In this document: one piece after another, positions 16,918 through 26,999 of the stretch
Position numbering within the stretch: the first letter of the stretch is position 1
How the letters are laid out: each line of letters begins with the position of its first letter
Assembly (NCBI RefSeq): GCF_001653955.1
Contig: NZ_CP013022.1
Span: 806,001 to 870,000, forward strand
DNA length: 64,000 nt
Reading direction: 5' to 3'
From: Francisella persica ATCC VR-331
GTDB lineage: Bacteria > Pseudomonadota > Gammaproteobacteria > Francisellales > Francisellaceae
Made by a program: the position numbers and the translations under genes
The notes under the pieces: model-generated
The model's input: the letters and a program-made list of their open reading frames with translations, nothing else
Databases searched by the model: none
What the model was told of the DNA's origin: nothing

Positions 16918-17688
16918 TTGAAAGTGTCAATAATTACAGTTTGTTATAATTCTGTGGAAACTATTGAAAATACTATAAATTCAGTATTATCACAAACTTA
17001 TCAAAATATTGAATATATTATAATAGATGGTGGTAGTGATGATGGTACTTTAGATCTTTTAGCTAAGTATGGTTCTAAGCTATCAAAAATTATTAGTGAA
17101 CGAGATAATGGCATATATGATGCTATGAATAAGGGTATTAGTTTAGCTACTGGAGATATTATTGGAATTTTAAATAGTGATGATTGCTATAGTGATATTG
17201 ATATTATAAATATTATTGTAGATGAGTTTAAGTACAATGATAAAGATATGCTTTTTGCTGATCTAATGTTTGTAAATAAAGATAATAGAATTCTTCGTTA
17301 TTATTCTGCTAAGAGATTCTCTCCAAATAAATTAAAGTTTGGTATTATGCCACCACATCCAACACTTTTTGTCAAAAAAAATATCTATGATAAGTATGGT
17401 GTATACCGATTGGATTTTAAGATTGCTGCAGACTATGAAATATTTGTAAGATTTTTATTGGTAAATAGACTTTCGTATATATATTTAGATAAATGTATAA
17501 TAAAGATGTTAGTAGGTGGTCTAAGTACGAGTAGCTTAGAGAGTAAAAAAATTATTAACCAAGAGGCAATAAAAGCACTTGAGTCAAATGGAATTAAAGC
17601 TAATTACTGGTGTATTTCAACTAAATATGTGACTAAGCTACTAGAAATATTTAAAGGCCGGCTATTAAACTACTACAAGGAAAAATAA
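16918..17688 (+). CDS. Glycosyltransferase family 2 (TTG start)
   Basis: 256 residues from a TTG start one base after the previous stop, with AGAAGG upstream. It has VSIITVCYNSVETIENTI, YIIIDGGSDDGTLDLL, RDNGIYDAMNKGI and GILNSDDCY. The conserved PPHPTLFVKK segment and ADYEIFVRFL of this GT2 subfamily are also present. It is the last transferase before manB. Confidence 0.85.
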   Translation: MKVSIITVCYNSVETIENTINSVLSQTYQNIEYIIIDGGSDDGTLDLLAKYGSKLSKIISERDNGIYDAMNKGISLATGDIIGILNSDDCYSDIDIINIIVDEFKYNDKDMLFADLMFVNKDNRILRYYSAKRFSPNKLKFGIMPPHPTLFVKKNIYDKYGVYRLDFKIAADYEIFVRFLLVNRLSYIYLDKCIIKMLVGGLSTSSLESKKIINQEAIKALESNGIKANYWCISTKYVTKLLEIFKGRLLNYYKEK

Positions 17689-17724
17689 ATTTGTAGATAT
17701 GCAAAACTGATCTGGGAGATTTGT

Positions 17725-19245
17725 ATGGAAAAAGTAGTAATTAAGGATGTTATTACGTCTAGTGGTGTAAAGTTTGGTACTAGCGGAGTTAGAGGTTTAG
17801 TAGTAGCTATGACTGATAAGATTTGTTGGTTATATACTAAGGCATTTATTCAGTTTTTAGAGCAGAAATACTCTATGTCAAAAGGTGTTAAAGTTGCAAT
17901 TGCTCATGATTTGCGTGAAAGTAGTCCTAGAATAACAAAAGCGGTTATTAAAGCAGTTATAGATAGTGACTATGAACCTGTATATTGTGGTGAGATACCA
18001 TCGCCGGCGGTGATGCTGTATGGTATATCTAATGAAATTCCTTCGGTTATGGTTACAGGTAGTCATATTCCAGAAGATAGAAATGGTATTAAATTTAATA
18101 CTCCTTATGGTGAAGTCCTCAAAGAGGATGAGGAAATGATAGTCAGTCAAGCTATTATACTTGGTGAAGGTATTTTTGATAAAAATGATATGTTCTTACA
18201 AAAAACAGAACTTCCTAAAGTTTGTAACCAAGCACATTTTCAGTATGTGGAGCGATACATAGACTTTTTTCCTAAAAATTGCCTAACAGGTAAAGCTATA
18301 GGACTCTATGAACATTCTTCTGTAGGGCGTAAGATAGTAAAAGAGATTCTTGAGAAATTAGGTGCTAAGGTTATCTTGTTAGGATTCTCAGAAAAATTTG
18401 TATCTGTTGATACTGAGGCAATTAGACAAGAAGATGTAAGGCTTGCAAAGCAGTGGGCGAGTGAGTATAAAATTGATAGTATAGTTTCTACTGATGGTGA
18501 TGCTGATAGACCTCTAGTGAGTGATGAGTCTGGTAATTGGCTAAAAGGTGATATTTTAGGTGTATTAACAGCTAAATATTTACAAGCTAATGTTGTCGCA
18601 ACACCTGTTAGTAGTAATACTATGGCTGAAAAGATAGGCTATTTTAATAATGTAATTAGAACTAAAATAGGTTCTCCATACGTTATTGCTGCAATGAATG
18701 AATTACTTTCAAATAATCAAAATACTGTAGTTGGCTATGAGGCAAATGGTGGATTTATGTTAGCTAGTGATATATCTAGAGATGGAAAAGAGTTAAAGGC
18801 ATTGGTAACAAGAGATGCTGTGATTCCTATTCTTGCTGTAATTATGTTGTCTATTGACTCTAATAAAACAATATCAGAGCTTTTATTTGACTTACCACCA
18901 CGATATACGGCAAGTAGTAAGATAGATGATTTTACAACCGATAAAAACCAAGAAATTTTGAAATCAATACTAGTTAGTGAATCTGGCTTGTTGAATAAGT
19001 TTATATTAGAGTATTTTGATGGTAATAACAGTATAGAAAGTATAGATACTACTGACGGTGTGAGAGTAACTCTGGCAAATCAAGATATTGTTCATCTAAG
19101 ACCTTCAGGTAATGCTCCAGAATTAAGATGCTATACAGAAGCGGCTAATGAAGAATGTGCAAAGAAGCTTAATCAATGTTGTGTAGATTTAATTAATAAT
19201 TACTTAAATAAGAAGAGATCTAATTTTGTTAATAGTTACAAGTAA
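17725..19245 (+). CDS. manB: Phosphomannomutase / phosphoglucomutase ManB
   Basis: 506 residues, the alpha-D-phosphohexomutase family. The substrate-entry FGTSGVRG lies near residue 18, the phosphoserine loop TGSHIP at 111-116 (catalytic S113), the metal loop DGDADR at 257-262 (D257, D259, D261), a sugar-specificity segment YEANGG and the phosphate-binding RPSGNAPE near the C terminus. It converts mannose-6-P to mannose-1-P for GDP-sugar synthesis. A manC partner is not in this window. A GGGAGA ribosome site precedes the ATG. It ends the polysaccharide operon. Confidence 0.88.
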   Translation: MEKVVIKDVITSSGVKFGTSGVRGLVVAMTDKICWLYTKAFIQFLEQKYSMSKGVKVAIAHDLRESSPRITKAVIKAVIDSDYEPVYCGEIPSPAVMLYGISNEIPSVMVTGSHIPEDRNGIKFNTPYGEVLKEDEEMIVSQAIILGEGIFDKNDMFLQKTELPKVCNQAHFQYVERYIDFFPKNCLTGKAIGLYEHSSVGRKIVKEILEKLGAKVILLGFSEKFVSVDTEAIRQEDVRLAKQWASEYKIDSIVSTDGDADRPLVSDESGNWLKGDILGVLTAKYLQANVVATPVSSNTMAEKIGYFNNVIRTKIGSPYVIAAMNELLSNNQNTVVGYEANGGFMLASDISRDGKELKALVTRDAVIPILAVIMLSIDSNKTISELLFDLPPRYTASSKIDDFTTDKNQEILKSILVSESGLLNKFILEYFDGNNSIESIDTTDGVRVTLANQDIVHLRPSGNAPELRCYTEAANEECAKKLNQCCVDLINNYLNKKRSNFVNSYK

Positions 19246-19249
19246 TTAC

Positions 19250-20830
19250 TTCTCCATGGACTTTAATTTCATGAATTAATTTATATTCTCTTAGTGTATC
19301 TTTATCATTTTTAATTGTTTGTGGGCGATATATCAATATTATTCGTAATAAATATAGTCTGGTTTACCTGAAAGTAGATATATTACTTATTATTCTTTGT
19401 TGCTCAGGATTACTTAGCATAAAAGTAGAAATATTATCTATCCAGAAGCCTTGAAGCACCAATAGAAATTTTGCTGTGATTGTCATGTATTAATATAGAT
19501 GTTTTAATATATTATTTCAAGGCGCGGCTTGATAAACCTCAGTAGTCAACGTTACATCTTTCTTTACAATTCTTTCCTACTAATATACTGCTAATATATT
19601 GAAGTATACATTTGATAGAGGGTGCGATAATGCTATCTCAATAAGCATTCTAAGTAAAGGAACAGATTACTGCAATATATAGTAACATAGTAAATTTCTT
19701 AACTTTTGTTTCAAGTTGTTAAATAAATACATAAAAGCCTTTAAAAGCTATTAAAACAAATGCTTGCTAAATAAAGTATAATTGTCTCCGGCCATTATAT
19801 AGTGTTGAAGATAAAACAATAATCCTAACTATAAGAGTGATAAGTAATGCTAGATAAATTAAATTATGTATCTCTATTTTATTTGGCCATAAAAATCTAT
19901 TTTATAAACTCCTTAGCTTGTTGTATTAACTTAAATAATCATTAGTAGAGTATACATTATTGGGGTTGTTATAGTTATCAAGTTATTGAGTAATACCAAG
20001 GTATCCTTTTGTTATACCATACTTCGGTTAAAGAATGAGTAACACTGCCATCTAGTGAAGTATGACATGTCATCTGAAAACACATAGTAATGAATAGGGA
20101 AATACCATAGTGATGTGACCATGGCGGTAACTAATAGCTATGTTAGTATGAAGTATCCGATTATAAAAACTTACGTTCTTAAGGAACGGTCATTTTTGAA
20201 TATGTTAATAGTAATTGTTAGCATAGTCGAAAAGATAACTATGACTTCCATTATTCTTACATAAATGCTATATATGCGGATGCGAAAGAGTGTATTAATA
20301 GCTATTAAATTACATTTTTCTAATAAATTGTGGTGTACATATGTACAGCAATTGTGGCCATAAAAACGATATCTTTATTCAGCAAAAAGTCTTGGTGATA
20401 GAATCAATAAATAAAGCGGCTAAAAGTCCTGCTAGATAATCGGAATAAATACTTTTAGCAATGGCGTAGATAGCTAATACAATATAAAAAATAAATTTTA
20501 AAAGTCATTAGGTGTCTTAATTGATATAACTTCTTAGAAGTCTTAGGGGGTAATAGCTTGTTCAGCTATTACTCAAGGTATTTCAAATACTGGTCTATAA
20601 TCTTTATCATTTAGACTAATGTATTTCATTATTGTGTTGAGCTAAAAAAGTTTATCTTTTATATCTTGCACATTAACAACATCAATCCATCGTTTACTCA
20701 TCAAGAGAAATTCCATAATCTTTTATAAAAGAAGAGTCCAATAAATAAATTGCAAAGAAACAAAAAACTATTGCTCGCTATTTTTTTACGGCACTAAAAA
20801 TAATGTCATGATAATCCATAACAGTGATGT
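19250..20830 (-). pseudogene. Decayed GT-C membrane glycosyltransferase
   Basis: Reading the - strand from about 20830 down gives, in shifting frames, SFIKDYGISLDE, WIDVVNVQDIKDKLF, IYAIAKSIYSDYLAGLLAALF, LALLITLIVRIIVLSSTLYNG, RRQLYFIYQAFVLIAFKG (reading through one stop), and near the end LREYKLIHEIKVHGE. The LYxGxRxLYFIYxxFVLIA block and the hydrophobic helices fit a polyprenyl-phosphate-sugar-dependent GT-C enzyme. Many stops and frameshifts show it is dead. It faces manB tail to tail. Confidence 0.55.
20550..20572. repeat. Perfect 9-bp inverted repeat
   Basis: GTAATAGCT at 20550-20558 and AGCTATTAC at 20564-20572 flank a 5-base loop. No T-tract follows, so terminator function is uncertain. 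It lies inside the decayed GT-C gene. Confidence 0.5.
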
Positions 20831-21156
20831 ATATCTTTTACTTGTTCCAATTGTAATGTTTTTGTTTGGAGTTATCTAGAGTTACACTTGCTTTATGATA
20901 TTTAAAGTCTATAAGCTGTAATGATTATAGATAATTTATATATAACTAGTTACAATTTGTTGGTGGAGCTATATAAAAGCAAGTAATTAGTAGTTGAACG
21001 GTTATGGTATTTTTAAATTACTTTTTCTAAAAAAATAATGAAATTGCTGATAAAACCTAGTAGTAGGATTGAAGATTGTTTAAATTAGGTGCTATTTGTA
21101 ATAGCAACTATAAATAACTACATTGAAGTATTATATAACAGAGAATTTTAAAGAAG
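20831..21156. other. Gap downstream of rho
   Basis: About 330 bases with no recognisable gene or remnant on either strand. Confidence 0.4.
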
Positions 21157-22419
21157 CTAGATAGCGCCTCTTTTCATAGTTTCAAAGAATTCTTCATTGG
21201 TTAATGATCCTTTCATCTTCTCTGTTAAGAATTCCATAGCTTGGACATCTTCCATACCACCAAGAATCTTACGCAGCACCCAAAGTTTTTGTAGTACTTC
21301 TGGGGTAGTAAGTAACTCTTCTCTACGCGTACCAGATCTATCAAAGCTAATAGCAGGGAAGACGCGACGCTCAGCAATTTTACGATCAAGATGAAGTTCC
21401 ATATTACCTGTACCTTTGAATTCCTCAAAGATAACTTCATCCATCTTTGAACCGGTCTCGACAAGAGCAGTAGCGATAATTGTCAAGCTACCACCTTCAG
21501 CAGTGTTACGCGCAGCACCAAAGAATCTTTTTGGCTTTTGTAAAGCGTTTGCCTCAACACCACCAGATAATACACGACCAGAAGCAGGTGATACCGTATT
21601 GTATGCGCGAGCAAGTCTTGTGATAGAGTCAAGTAGGATTATAACATCTTGTTTGTGCTCAACAAGCCTTTTAGCTTTTTCAATTACAATCTCAGCAAGT
21701 TGTACATGGCGTGCTGCTGGTTCATCAAAGGTGCTAGCTACTACTTCACCGCGTACTGAGCGTTGCATTTCAGTAACTTCCTCAGGACGTTCATCAATTA
21801 GTAGCATGATTAGGTTACATTCTGGATGGTTTTTGGCAATAGATGTGGCAATATTTTGCATCATGATTGTTTTACCAGTTTTAGGTGGTGCCACAATCAA
21901 ACCACGCTGACCTTTACCAAATGGTGCAGCTAAATCTATAACTCTAGCAGTAATATCTTCATTTGAGCCGTTACCAATTTCCATAGTTAGTCTTTCTTTG
22001 GCATATTCTGGAGTTAGATTCTCAAATAAAATTTTCTTTCTAGCTAATTCTGGCGAGTCAAAGTTAACGCTATCGATGTGCTTAACAGCAAAGTATTTCT
22101 CATTTTCACGCGGAGGGCGAATTTTACCTACGATGCTATCACCAGTACGCAGATTTAATTTTCTAATAAAAGCAGGTGAAACATAAATATCATCTGGAGA
22201 TGCGAAGTATGAGCTATCGGAAGATCTTAGAAAGCCATAGCCATCTTGGAGAACTTCTAAAATACCTTCACCATAAATGTCTTCGCCTTTATCAGCATGA
22301 TATTTTAGGATTGAAAAGATCAACTCTTGCTTTCTTGCGCGAAGTGATTCAAGATCTAGACTTTGAGCTATGTCCATTAGCTCATTAACAGATTTATACT
22401 TTAATTCATTTAAGTTCAT
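21157..22419 (-). CDS. rho: Transcription termination factor Rho
   Basis: 420 residues when started at MNLNELK, the start that matches E. coli Rho; an in-frame ATG ten codons upstream (22449) has no family support. The N-terminal RNA-binding domain includes [10 protein letters not shown] and SPDDIYVSP. The ATPase core shows VAPPKTGKT (Walker A), [13 protein letters not shown], and the Q/R loops of the hexameric helicase. It loads on untranslated RNA and ends transcription. It lies downstream of trxA on the same strand, a common gammaproteobacterial pair. Confidence 0.97.
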   Translation of the reverse strand: MNLNELKYKSVNELMDIAQSLDLESLRARKQELIFSILKYHADKGEDIYGEGILEVLQDGYGFLRSSDSSYFASPDDIYVSPAFIRKLNLRTGDSIVGKIRPPRENEKYFAVKHIDSVNFDSPELARKKILFENLTPEYAKERLTMEIGNGSNEDITARVIDLAAPFGKGQRGLIVAPPKTGKTIMMQNIATSIAKNHPECNLIMLLIDERPEEVTEMQRSVRGEVVASTFDEPAARHVQLAEIVIEKAKRLVEHKQDVIILLDSITRLARAYNTVSPASGRVLSGGVEANALQKPKRFFGAARNTAEGGSLTIIATALVETGSKMDEVIFEEFKGTGNMELHLDRKIAERRVFPAISFDRSGTRREELLTTPEVLQKLWVLRKILGGMEDVQAMEFLTEKMKGSLTNEEFFETMKRGAI

Positions 22420-22466
22420 TGGGTTCTCTATTTTTTTTAAAAAAATCAATATGTTGATATAATTAA

Positions 22467-22790
22467 TTATAGATATTTGTCTACGATTGAGATTAACTGA
22501 GTCTTTTGTATTACACCAACTTTAGTTTCTTTATTTTCACCATCTTTGAAAACCATAAGTGTAGGTACACCACGCACACCAAATTTCATTGCTGTCTCTT
22601 CATTATCATCGATATTTATTTTGCAGACTTTGATTTTGTCATAGTAGTGCTCTGCAACTTGGTCAAGTATTGGAGAAAGCATTTTGCAAGGACCGCACCA
22701 TGGTGCCCAAAAGTCTAATAACACTGGGATATCACTATTTACTACTTCATTCTCAAATTGACTATCTGATATATCGATACATTTTGACAT
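22467..22790 (-). CDS. trxA: Thioredoxin 1
   Basis: 107 residues with the redox-active W31-C-G-P-C35 in a single thioredoxin fold and the conserved cis-proline segment RGVPTLMVF. It reduces protein disulfides using electrons from thioredoxin reductase. It is the normal 105-110 residue length, cytoplasmic (no signal peptide), and 47 bases upstream of rho, so the two are probably cotranscribed. Confidence 0.97.
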   Translation of the reverse strand: MSKCIDISDSQFENEVVNSDIPVLLDFWAPWCGPCKMLSPILDQVAEHYYDKIKVCKINIDDNEETAMKFGVRGVPTLMVFKDGENKETKVGVIQKTQLISIVDKYL

Positions 22791-22992
22791 GCTTTGACTT
22801 TCCTTTAAGTTTTTTGATTTTAAAATTGATTAAGCAGAATCTACTGCTGTATAATATTAGATAATTTTATAAGAAGTTAAACTAATTGCTAGTTATTATA
22901 AACAAAAAAACTTCTTAGACAAATTTTATTTAGCTATTTTACAGATATTTTTTTATAATGGTGAGTAGTTAAGAAATGAGCTTTTGTTTTAT

Positions 22993-23919
22993 ATGTCAAA
23001 GATAGTAGCAACGATAGATTTAGGTTCAAATAGTTTTCATATGCTTATAAGTGAAATCAAGCCTGATGGCGAGGTTGTTACATTATCTAAGCAGAAGCAG
23101 AAAGTGCAACTAAGAGCTGGTCTTAATAATAATCTAACAATTAGTAAGGATGCCCAAGAAAGAGCTATTGAATGTCTTGAGTTCTTTGCACAAGAAATCA
23201 AAAAATACAAAGTTGAGTATGTCCGTGCTGTAGGGACATATACTCTTAGAAAATCAAAAAATAAAATAAAAGGTTTTAAAAAGAAGTTAGATAAAGCTCT
23301 TGGCACTAAGATTAAGATTATTTCAGGTCAGGAGGAAGCTAGGCTTGTCTATGTTGGAGCTAGAGATAATCATGATATTAAACAAAAAACATTAGTTATA
23401 GATATTGGTGGCGGCTCGACAGAATTTGTAGTTGGTAGAGGTGATAAGATATTAATTGCGCGCAGTTTAGATATAGGCTGTGTCGGTATGCAGAAGGACT
23501 TTTTTGCGAATGAAAAGCTTGATTTTGCTAATTTTCATGCAGCAGCAACTAAAGCTAGAGAAATAATTGCACCAATCCTATATAAATATAGGAGAATAGG
23601 CTGGAGTACTGTTTTGGGTTCTTCTGGAACAATTATTTCTGTTACAAATATTTGTCAAGAACTTACTGGTGACACTAATATTACTAGAGAGTTTCTTAAT
23701 AATCTGATAACGATGATGATGGATAAGCGTCAAGTCGAAAATATCAGTTTTGAAGGTCTTAGAGAAGATCGTGAAAGTGTCCTTGCTGGTGGTGTTGTTA
23801 TTTTATATACAATATTTGACTGTTTAAACATTTCGCAAATGAAGCTTTCAAATGGTGCTGTGCGCGAGGGTATGCTTTACGAGCTTGTTAAAAGTAAATA
23901 TAAGATTGTGATTAAATAA
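22993..23919 (+). CDS. ppx: Exopolyphosphatase / pppGpp phosphohydrolase
   Basis: Ppx/GppA family of the actin-like ATPase fold, 308 residues. The phosphate-1 loop VATIDLGSNSFHMLI is at the start and the phosphate-2 loop DIGGGSTEF near residue 140; LGSSGTI follows. It is the short form without the C-terminal HD-like domain of E. coli Ppx. The ATG at 22993 starts exactly at the family motif; a TTG three codons upstream is possible. Divergent from trxA. Confidence 0.9.
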   Translation: MSKIVATIDLGSNSFHMLISEIKPDGEVVTLSKQKQKVQLRAGLNNNLTISKDAQERAIECLEFFAQEIKKYKVEYVRAVGTYTLRKSKNKIKGFKKKLDKALGTKIKIISGQEEARLVYVGARDNHDIKQKTLVIDIGGGSTEFVVGRGDKILIARSLDIGCVGMQKDFFANEKLDFANFHAAATKAREIIAPILYKYRRIGWSTVLGSSGTIISVTNICQELTGDTNITREFLNNLITMMMDKRQVENISFEGLREDRESVLAGGVVILYTIFDCLNISQMKLSNGAVREGMLYELVKSKYKIVIK

Positions 23920-23931
23920 ACTATCTTGCTG

Positions 23932-23950
23932 TATCTCTTAGTGAGAGATA
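23932..23950. terminator. Possible hairpin terminator after ppx
   Basis: TATCTCT and AGAGATA form a 7-bp stem with a 5-base loop 13 bases after the ppx stop. There is no T-tract, so it may only mark the transcript end weakly. Confidence 0.35.
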
Positions 23951-24017
23951 GTTAAGATGAAATACTCCTTTATCGTAGAGGAGGTTTTAGGCAGAATTTA
24001 TTACCTAAAGGATTTAA

Positions 24018-25256
24018 ATGAAATACATCCCATTAGCAGCAAGAATAAGACCTCAAACTATTGATGAAATAGTAGGTCAAGAACATTTATTATCACAAGA
24101 TGGTATTTTAACAAAAATACTTGCTAGTGATGGAATTTGTTCTTTAGTACTGTTTGGAAAACCAGGAGTTGGTAAGACAAGCTTGGCTAGAATTATTGCA
24201 AGCTCAAAAAAACTAGAGTTTTTTGAGTTATCAGCGGTTGATTCTGGTGTTAAAGATGTTAAAAAAATAATAGCAGATAATCAATATTTAGATAGTTTTG
24301 TGTTATTTCTAGATGAGATTCATCGCTTTAATAAATCACAACAAGATTTACTTTTGCCTTATGTTGAATCAGGTAAAATTATTTTAATTGGTGCTACTAC
24401 AGAGAATCCAACATATTACTTAAACGATGCTTTAGTTTCGCGGCTATTTATTTTACGCCTTAAAAGATTAAACATAGCAGCTACTCAAAAACTTATCCAA
24501 AAAGCATTATCACAAGATGAGGTGCTAGTGAAACATAAATTCAAAATTGATGATAGTTTATATAATGCTATCCATAATTATAGTGAAGGTGATTGCCGTA
24601 AGATTTTAAATCTACTTGAGAGAATGTTTTTGATTAGCGCTAGAGACGATGAAATTTATCTAACTAAAGAGCTTTTTAATCAAGCAGTAGGTGAGGCTTC
24701 ACGATATTTTCATCGTGAGGGTAAGGATTTTTATGAGCATTTATCGGCTTTTCATAAATCTGTGCGAGGAACAGATCCTAATGCAGCTATTTTTTGGTTA
24801 AGTGTGATGTTAGATAATGGTGTTGATCCATTAGTTATTGCTAGAAGAATGCTATGTATTGCTTCTGAAGATATTGGTAATGCCGATCTGCAAGCGCTAA
24901 GAGTAGCTATAGACGCTTGGAATGCCTATGAAAAGCTAGGTTTACCAGAGGGAAGTTTAGTATTAGCACAAGCAGCTATTTATTTAGCAGTAGCACCAAA
25001 GAGTAATGCTTGTTATAAAGCATTAGTACAAGCTCAACAGCTTGTTAAAAGCTTAGGTAACATAGAAGTGCCACAGCATCTTAAAAACTATAAGGATAGT
25101 AACTACCTTTACCCACATAACTACCAAAACTCATATGTTATTCAACAATATATGCCAGATAATATCACACAGAATTTTTATCAACCTTCAGTAAGTGGGT
25201 TTGAAGCAAAGATAAAAACTAAGCTTGATAGTATAGACAAAATCAAGAAGTTATAA
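24018..25256 (+). CDS. rarA: Replication-associated recombination protein A (RarA/MgsA)
   Basis: 412-residue AAA+ ATPase related to clamp loaders. ARIRPQTIDEIVGQEHLL opens the protein, Walker A is GKPGVGKT (47-54), Walker B FLDEIH (D99, E100) and sensor 1 GATTENP. The C-terminal MgsA helical domain (FHREGKDFYEHLSAFHKSVRG, then the tetramerisation part) completes the usual length. It acts at stalled replication forks. Confidence 0.94.
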   Translation: MKYIPLAARIRPQTIDEIVGQEHLLSQDGILTKILASDGICSLVLFGKPGVGKTSLARIIASSKKLEFFELSAVDSGVKDVKKIIADNQYLDSFVLFLDEIHRFNKSQQDLLLPYVESGKIILIGATTENPTYYLNDALVSRLFILRLKRLNIAATQKLIQKALSQDEVLVKHKFKIDDSLYNAIHNYSEGDCRKILNLLERMFLISARDDEIYLTKELFNQAVGEASRYFHREGKDFYEHLSAFHKSVRGTDPNAAIFWLSVMLDNGVDPLVIARRMLCIASEDIGNADLQALRVAIDAWNAYEKLGLPEGSLVLAQAAIYLAVAPKSNACYKALVQAQQLVKSLGNIEVPQHLKNYKDSNYLYPHNYQNSYVIQQYMPDNITQNFYQPSVSGFEAKIKTKLDSIDKIKKL

Positions 25257-25273
25257 AATTAAGTTATTAAATT

Positions 25274-25304
25274 TTTACATTTTTTTACATTTGTATGTTA
25301 TAAT
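25274..25304 (+). promoter_or_regulatory. Candidate promoter of rpoA2
   Basis: TTTACA at 25274-25279 and a perfect TATAAT at 25299-25304, 19 bases apart, lie about 50 bases before the rpoA2 ATG. The gene therefore has its own promoter, unlike rpoA in the ribosomal operon. Confidence 0.45.
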
Positions 25305-25354
25305 TCTCGGAGTTAAGTTTTACTTATAATAATATAACTAGGTTTTAAATTGCT

Positions 25355-26311
25355 ATGGCATTAGAAAATTTACTACATCCTACTAATATTAAAATTGATG
25401 AATATGCTAAAAATGCTACTAAGTTTTCTTTTGAAGCCTTAGAAAGAGGAGTGGGTTATACACTTGGGTTTGCTATTAAGCAAACTATGCTTTACTCTAT
25501 TGCCGGTGCATGTGTTACTAGTATAAAAATTAATGATGGTAAAGTTACTTCTTTAGAAGATGTTATTCCATGTTATGAGACAGTTGCTGATATTATTCTA
25601 AATGTCAAATCTCTTCCTGTGACTTTAGCAGATGGAGTTGATTCAGGTACGATAACTTTTGAATTATCAGGCTCAGAAGAAGAAATTTTCTCAGAGGAAG
25701 CAAAATTATCTGAAGGTTTAACTATAACAGAAGAAGTATTTATCTGTAGTTATAATGGTGGTAAAAAGCTAAAAATCAAAGCTAAGGTTGAAAAAGGGGT
25801 AGGCTTTAGACCTGCACAGGATAATTTTAAAGACGGTGAATTCCTTCTAGATGCGACTTTCTCACCAGTTACTTTTTGTGATTTTGAGATTAAAGATGCT
25901 CGTGTCGGTAGACGTACAGACCTTGATAAACTTGAGCTTAATATTAAGACTAATGGTAATTTAAGCTGTGAAGAAGCATTAAGGCTAGCAGCTACTAAAA
26001 TCCAAAATCAGTTAAGAAATATCGTAGATGTTGAAGAGATTAATAAGGGTATTTTTGTAGAGGATCCTACTAAAGATATAAATCCTTTACTATTAAAACA
26101 TGTCGAGGAATTAAATCTAACGGCTAGGTCTTCTAACTGCTTGAAAGCAGTAAATATTAGATTAATCGGTGAGCTAGTACAGAAGACAGAAAATGAGCTT
26201 CTTAAAGCGCCAAATTTTGGTAAAAAATCATTAACAGAAATCAAAGACAAGTTATCTGAGCTTGGCTTGTTTTTGGGTACGGCAATTGATAACTGGCCTG
26301 AAGATTTATAA
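25355..26311 (+). CDS. rpoA2: RNA polymerase alpha subunit, second copy
   Basis: 318 residues with both alpha domains. The N-terminal dimerisation part includes [23 protein letters not shown]; the C-terminal domain (about 245-318) has [23 protein letters not shown] and [16 protein letters not shown], the helix-hairpin-helix that contacts DNA UP elements and activators. No ribosomal protein genes flank it. Francisella is known to carry two different alpha subunits that can form a heterodimer; this copy, beside rarA and tRNA-Leu, fits the non-ribosomal one. The wording departs strongly from the E. coli NTD (for example the usual LRRILLSS region reads AIKQTMLYS). Confidence 0.93.
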   Translation: MALENLLHPTNIKIDEYAKNATKFSFEALERGVGYTLGFAIKQTMLYSIAGACVTSIKINDGKVTSLEDVIPCYETVADIILNVKSLPVTLADGVDSGTITFELSGSEEEIFSEEAKLSEGLTITEEVFICSYNGGKKLKIKAKVEKGVGFRPAQDNFKDGEFLLDATFSPVTFCDFEIKDARVGRRTDLDKLELNIKTNGNLSCEEALRLAATKIQNQLRNIVDVEEINKGIFVEDPTKDINPLLLKHVEELNLTARSSNCLKAVNIRLIGELVQKTENELLKAPNFGKKSLTEIKDKLSELGLFLGTAIDNWPEDL

Positions 26312-26321
26312 ATAACTTACT

Positions 26322-26408
26322 GCCGGAGTGGTGAAATTGGTAGACGCGCCGGATTCAAAATCCGGTTCTGGCAACAGAGTGCCGGTTCGAGTCCGGCTTC
26401 CGGCACCA
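26322..26408 (+). tRNA. tRNA-Leu (CAA)
   Basis: An 87-base class II tRNA with acceptor GCCGGAG pairing to TTCCGGC, an anticodon stem CCGGA/TCCGG, loop TTCAAAA (anticodon CAA), a variable arm, the T arm GCCGGTTCGAGTCCGGC and an encoded CCA. Confidence 0.95.
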
Positions 26409-26499
26409 TTTTTTTCAATTTTAAAATGCCAGTGATACAGAACCAAATATGATAGGCTATCTCTAAAGTTGATAAAAATAATAACAAAATAGTTTATAT

Positions 26500-26940
26500 T
26501 TATATAGGCTTTCTTAACATTTTTTCTACTTCGCCAATGTGAGTTTCTTCATCAACTATTAATTTTTTAGCATATTCTTCTAATATTATTGATTTTCCAT
26601 TTACAAGCTTCAGAAGCTCATAGTATGCTAAAACAGCTTTTTTCTCATGTTCTAGACTTTCAATTAATATATCATTAATATTGTGCTGATAAGTCTCTGT
26701 TAAGTCTGCTATTTTAAGAGATGGGTGTGCGCCAAAATGAGTTATCATTTCTCCAGCAGCTGTTGCATGAGTTAAACTTTCCTTTGCTTGAGATTGCATC
26801 CAACTAATTATAGGAATTCTATTATGGCCTATAATCATTAAAGAATAGTGAGTATAACGTACAACACCAGACATTTCGAGTTCTAAAATTTTATTTAACT
26901 GATCAATAATTTCTTGCTTATTTTCTAATTGAAGTTCCAT
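26500..26940 (-). CDS. Ferritin-like / bacterioferritin-family protein
   Basis: 146 residues predicted as a four-helix bundle. Likely di-iron ligands are E22, E54, H58, E97 and the E131-xx-H134 pair, so iron oxidation and storage or protection from peroxide is the expected role. The residue next to the helix-B glutamate, where bacterioferritin has the haem-binding Met, is a serine in my alignment, so a haem-free cage is likely. It stands alone, convergent with tRNA-Leu. Confidence 0.75.
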   Translation of the reverse strand: MELQLENKQEIIDQLNKILELEMSGVVRYTHYSLMIIGHNRIPIISWMQSQAKESLTHATAAGEMITHFGAHPSLKIADLTETYQHNINDILIESLEHEKKAVLAYYELLKLVNGKSIILEEYAKKLIVDEETHIGEVEKMLRKPI

Positions 26941-26999
26941 ATAATCTATTTCCTTTATCTAAAATTTTAATCTATTGCAAGTAAAATAGTAACATAATA

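Noticed and set aside
19900-20250. Fucosyltransferase-like VFSDD motif on the - strand
   Set aside because: A single short match in one frame without the other GT11 motifs at proper spacing; the region fits a GT-C remnant better.
21416-21910. 164-codon + strand frame opposite rho
   Set aside because: Antisense shadow of the conserved rho ATPase domain.
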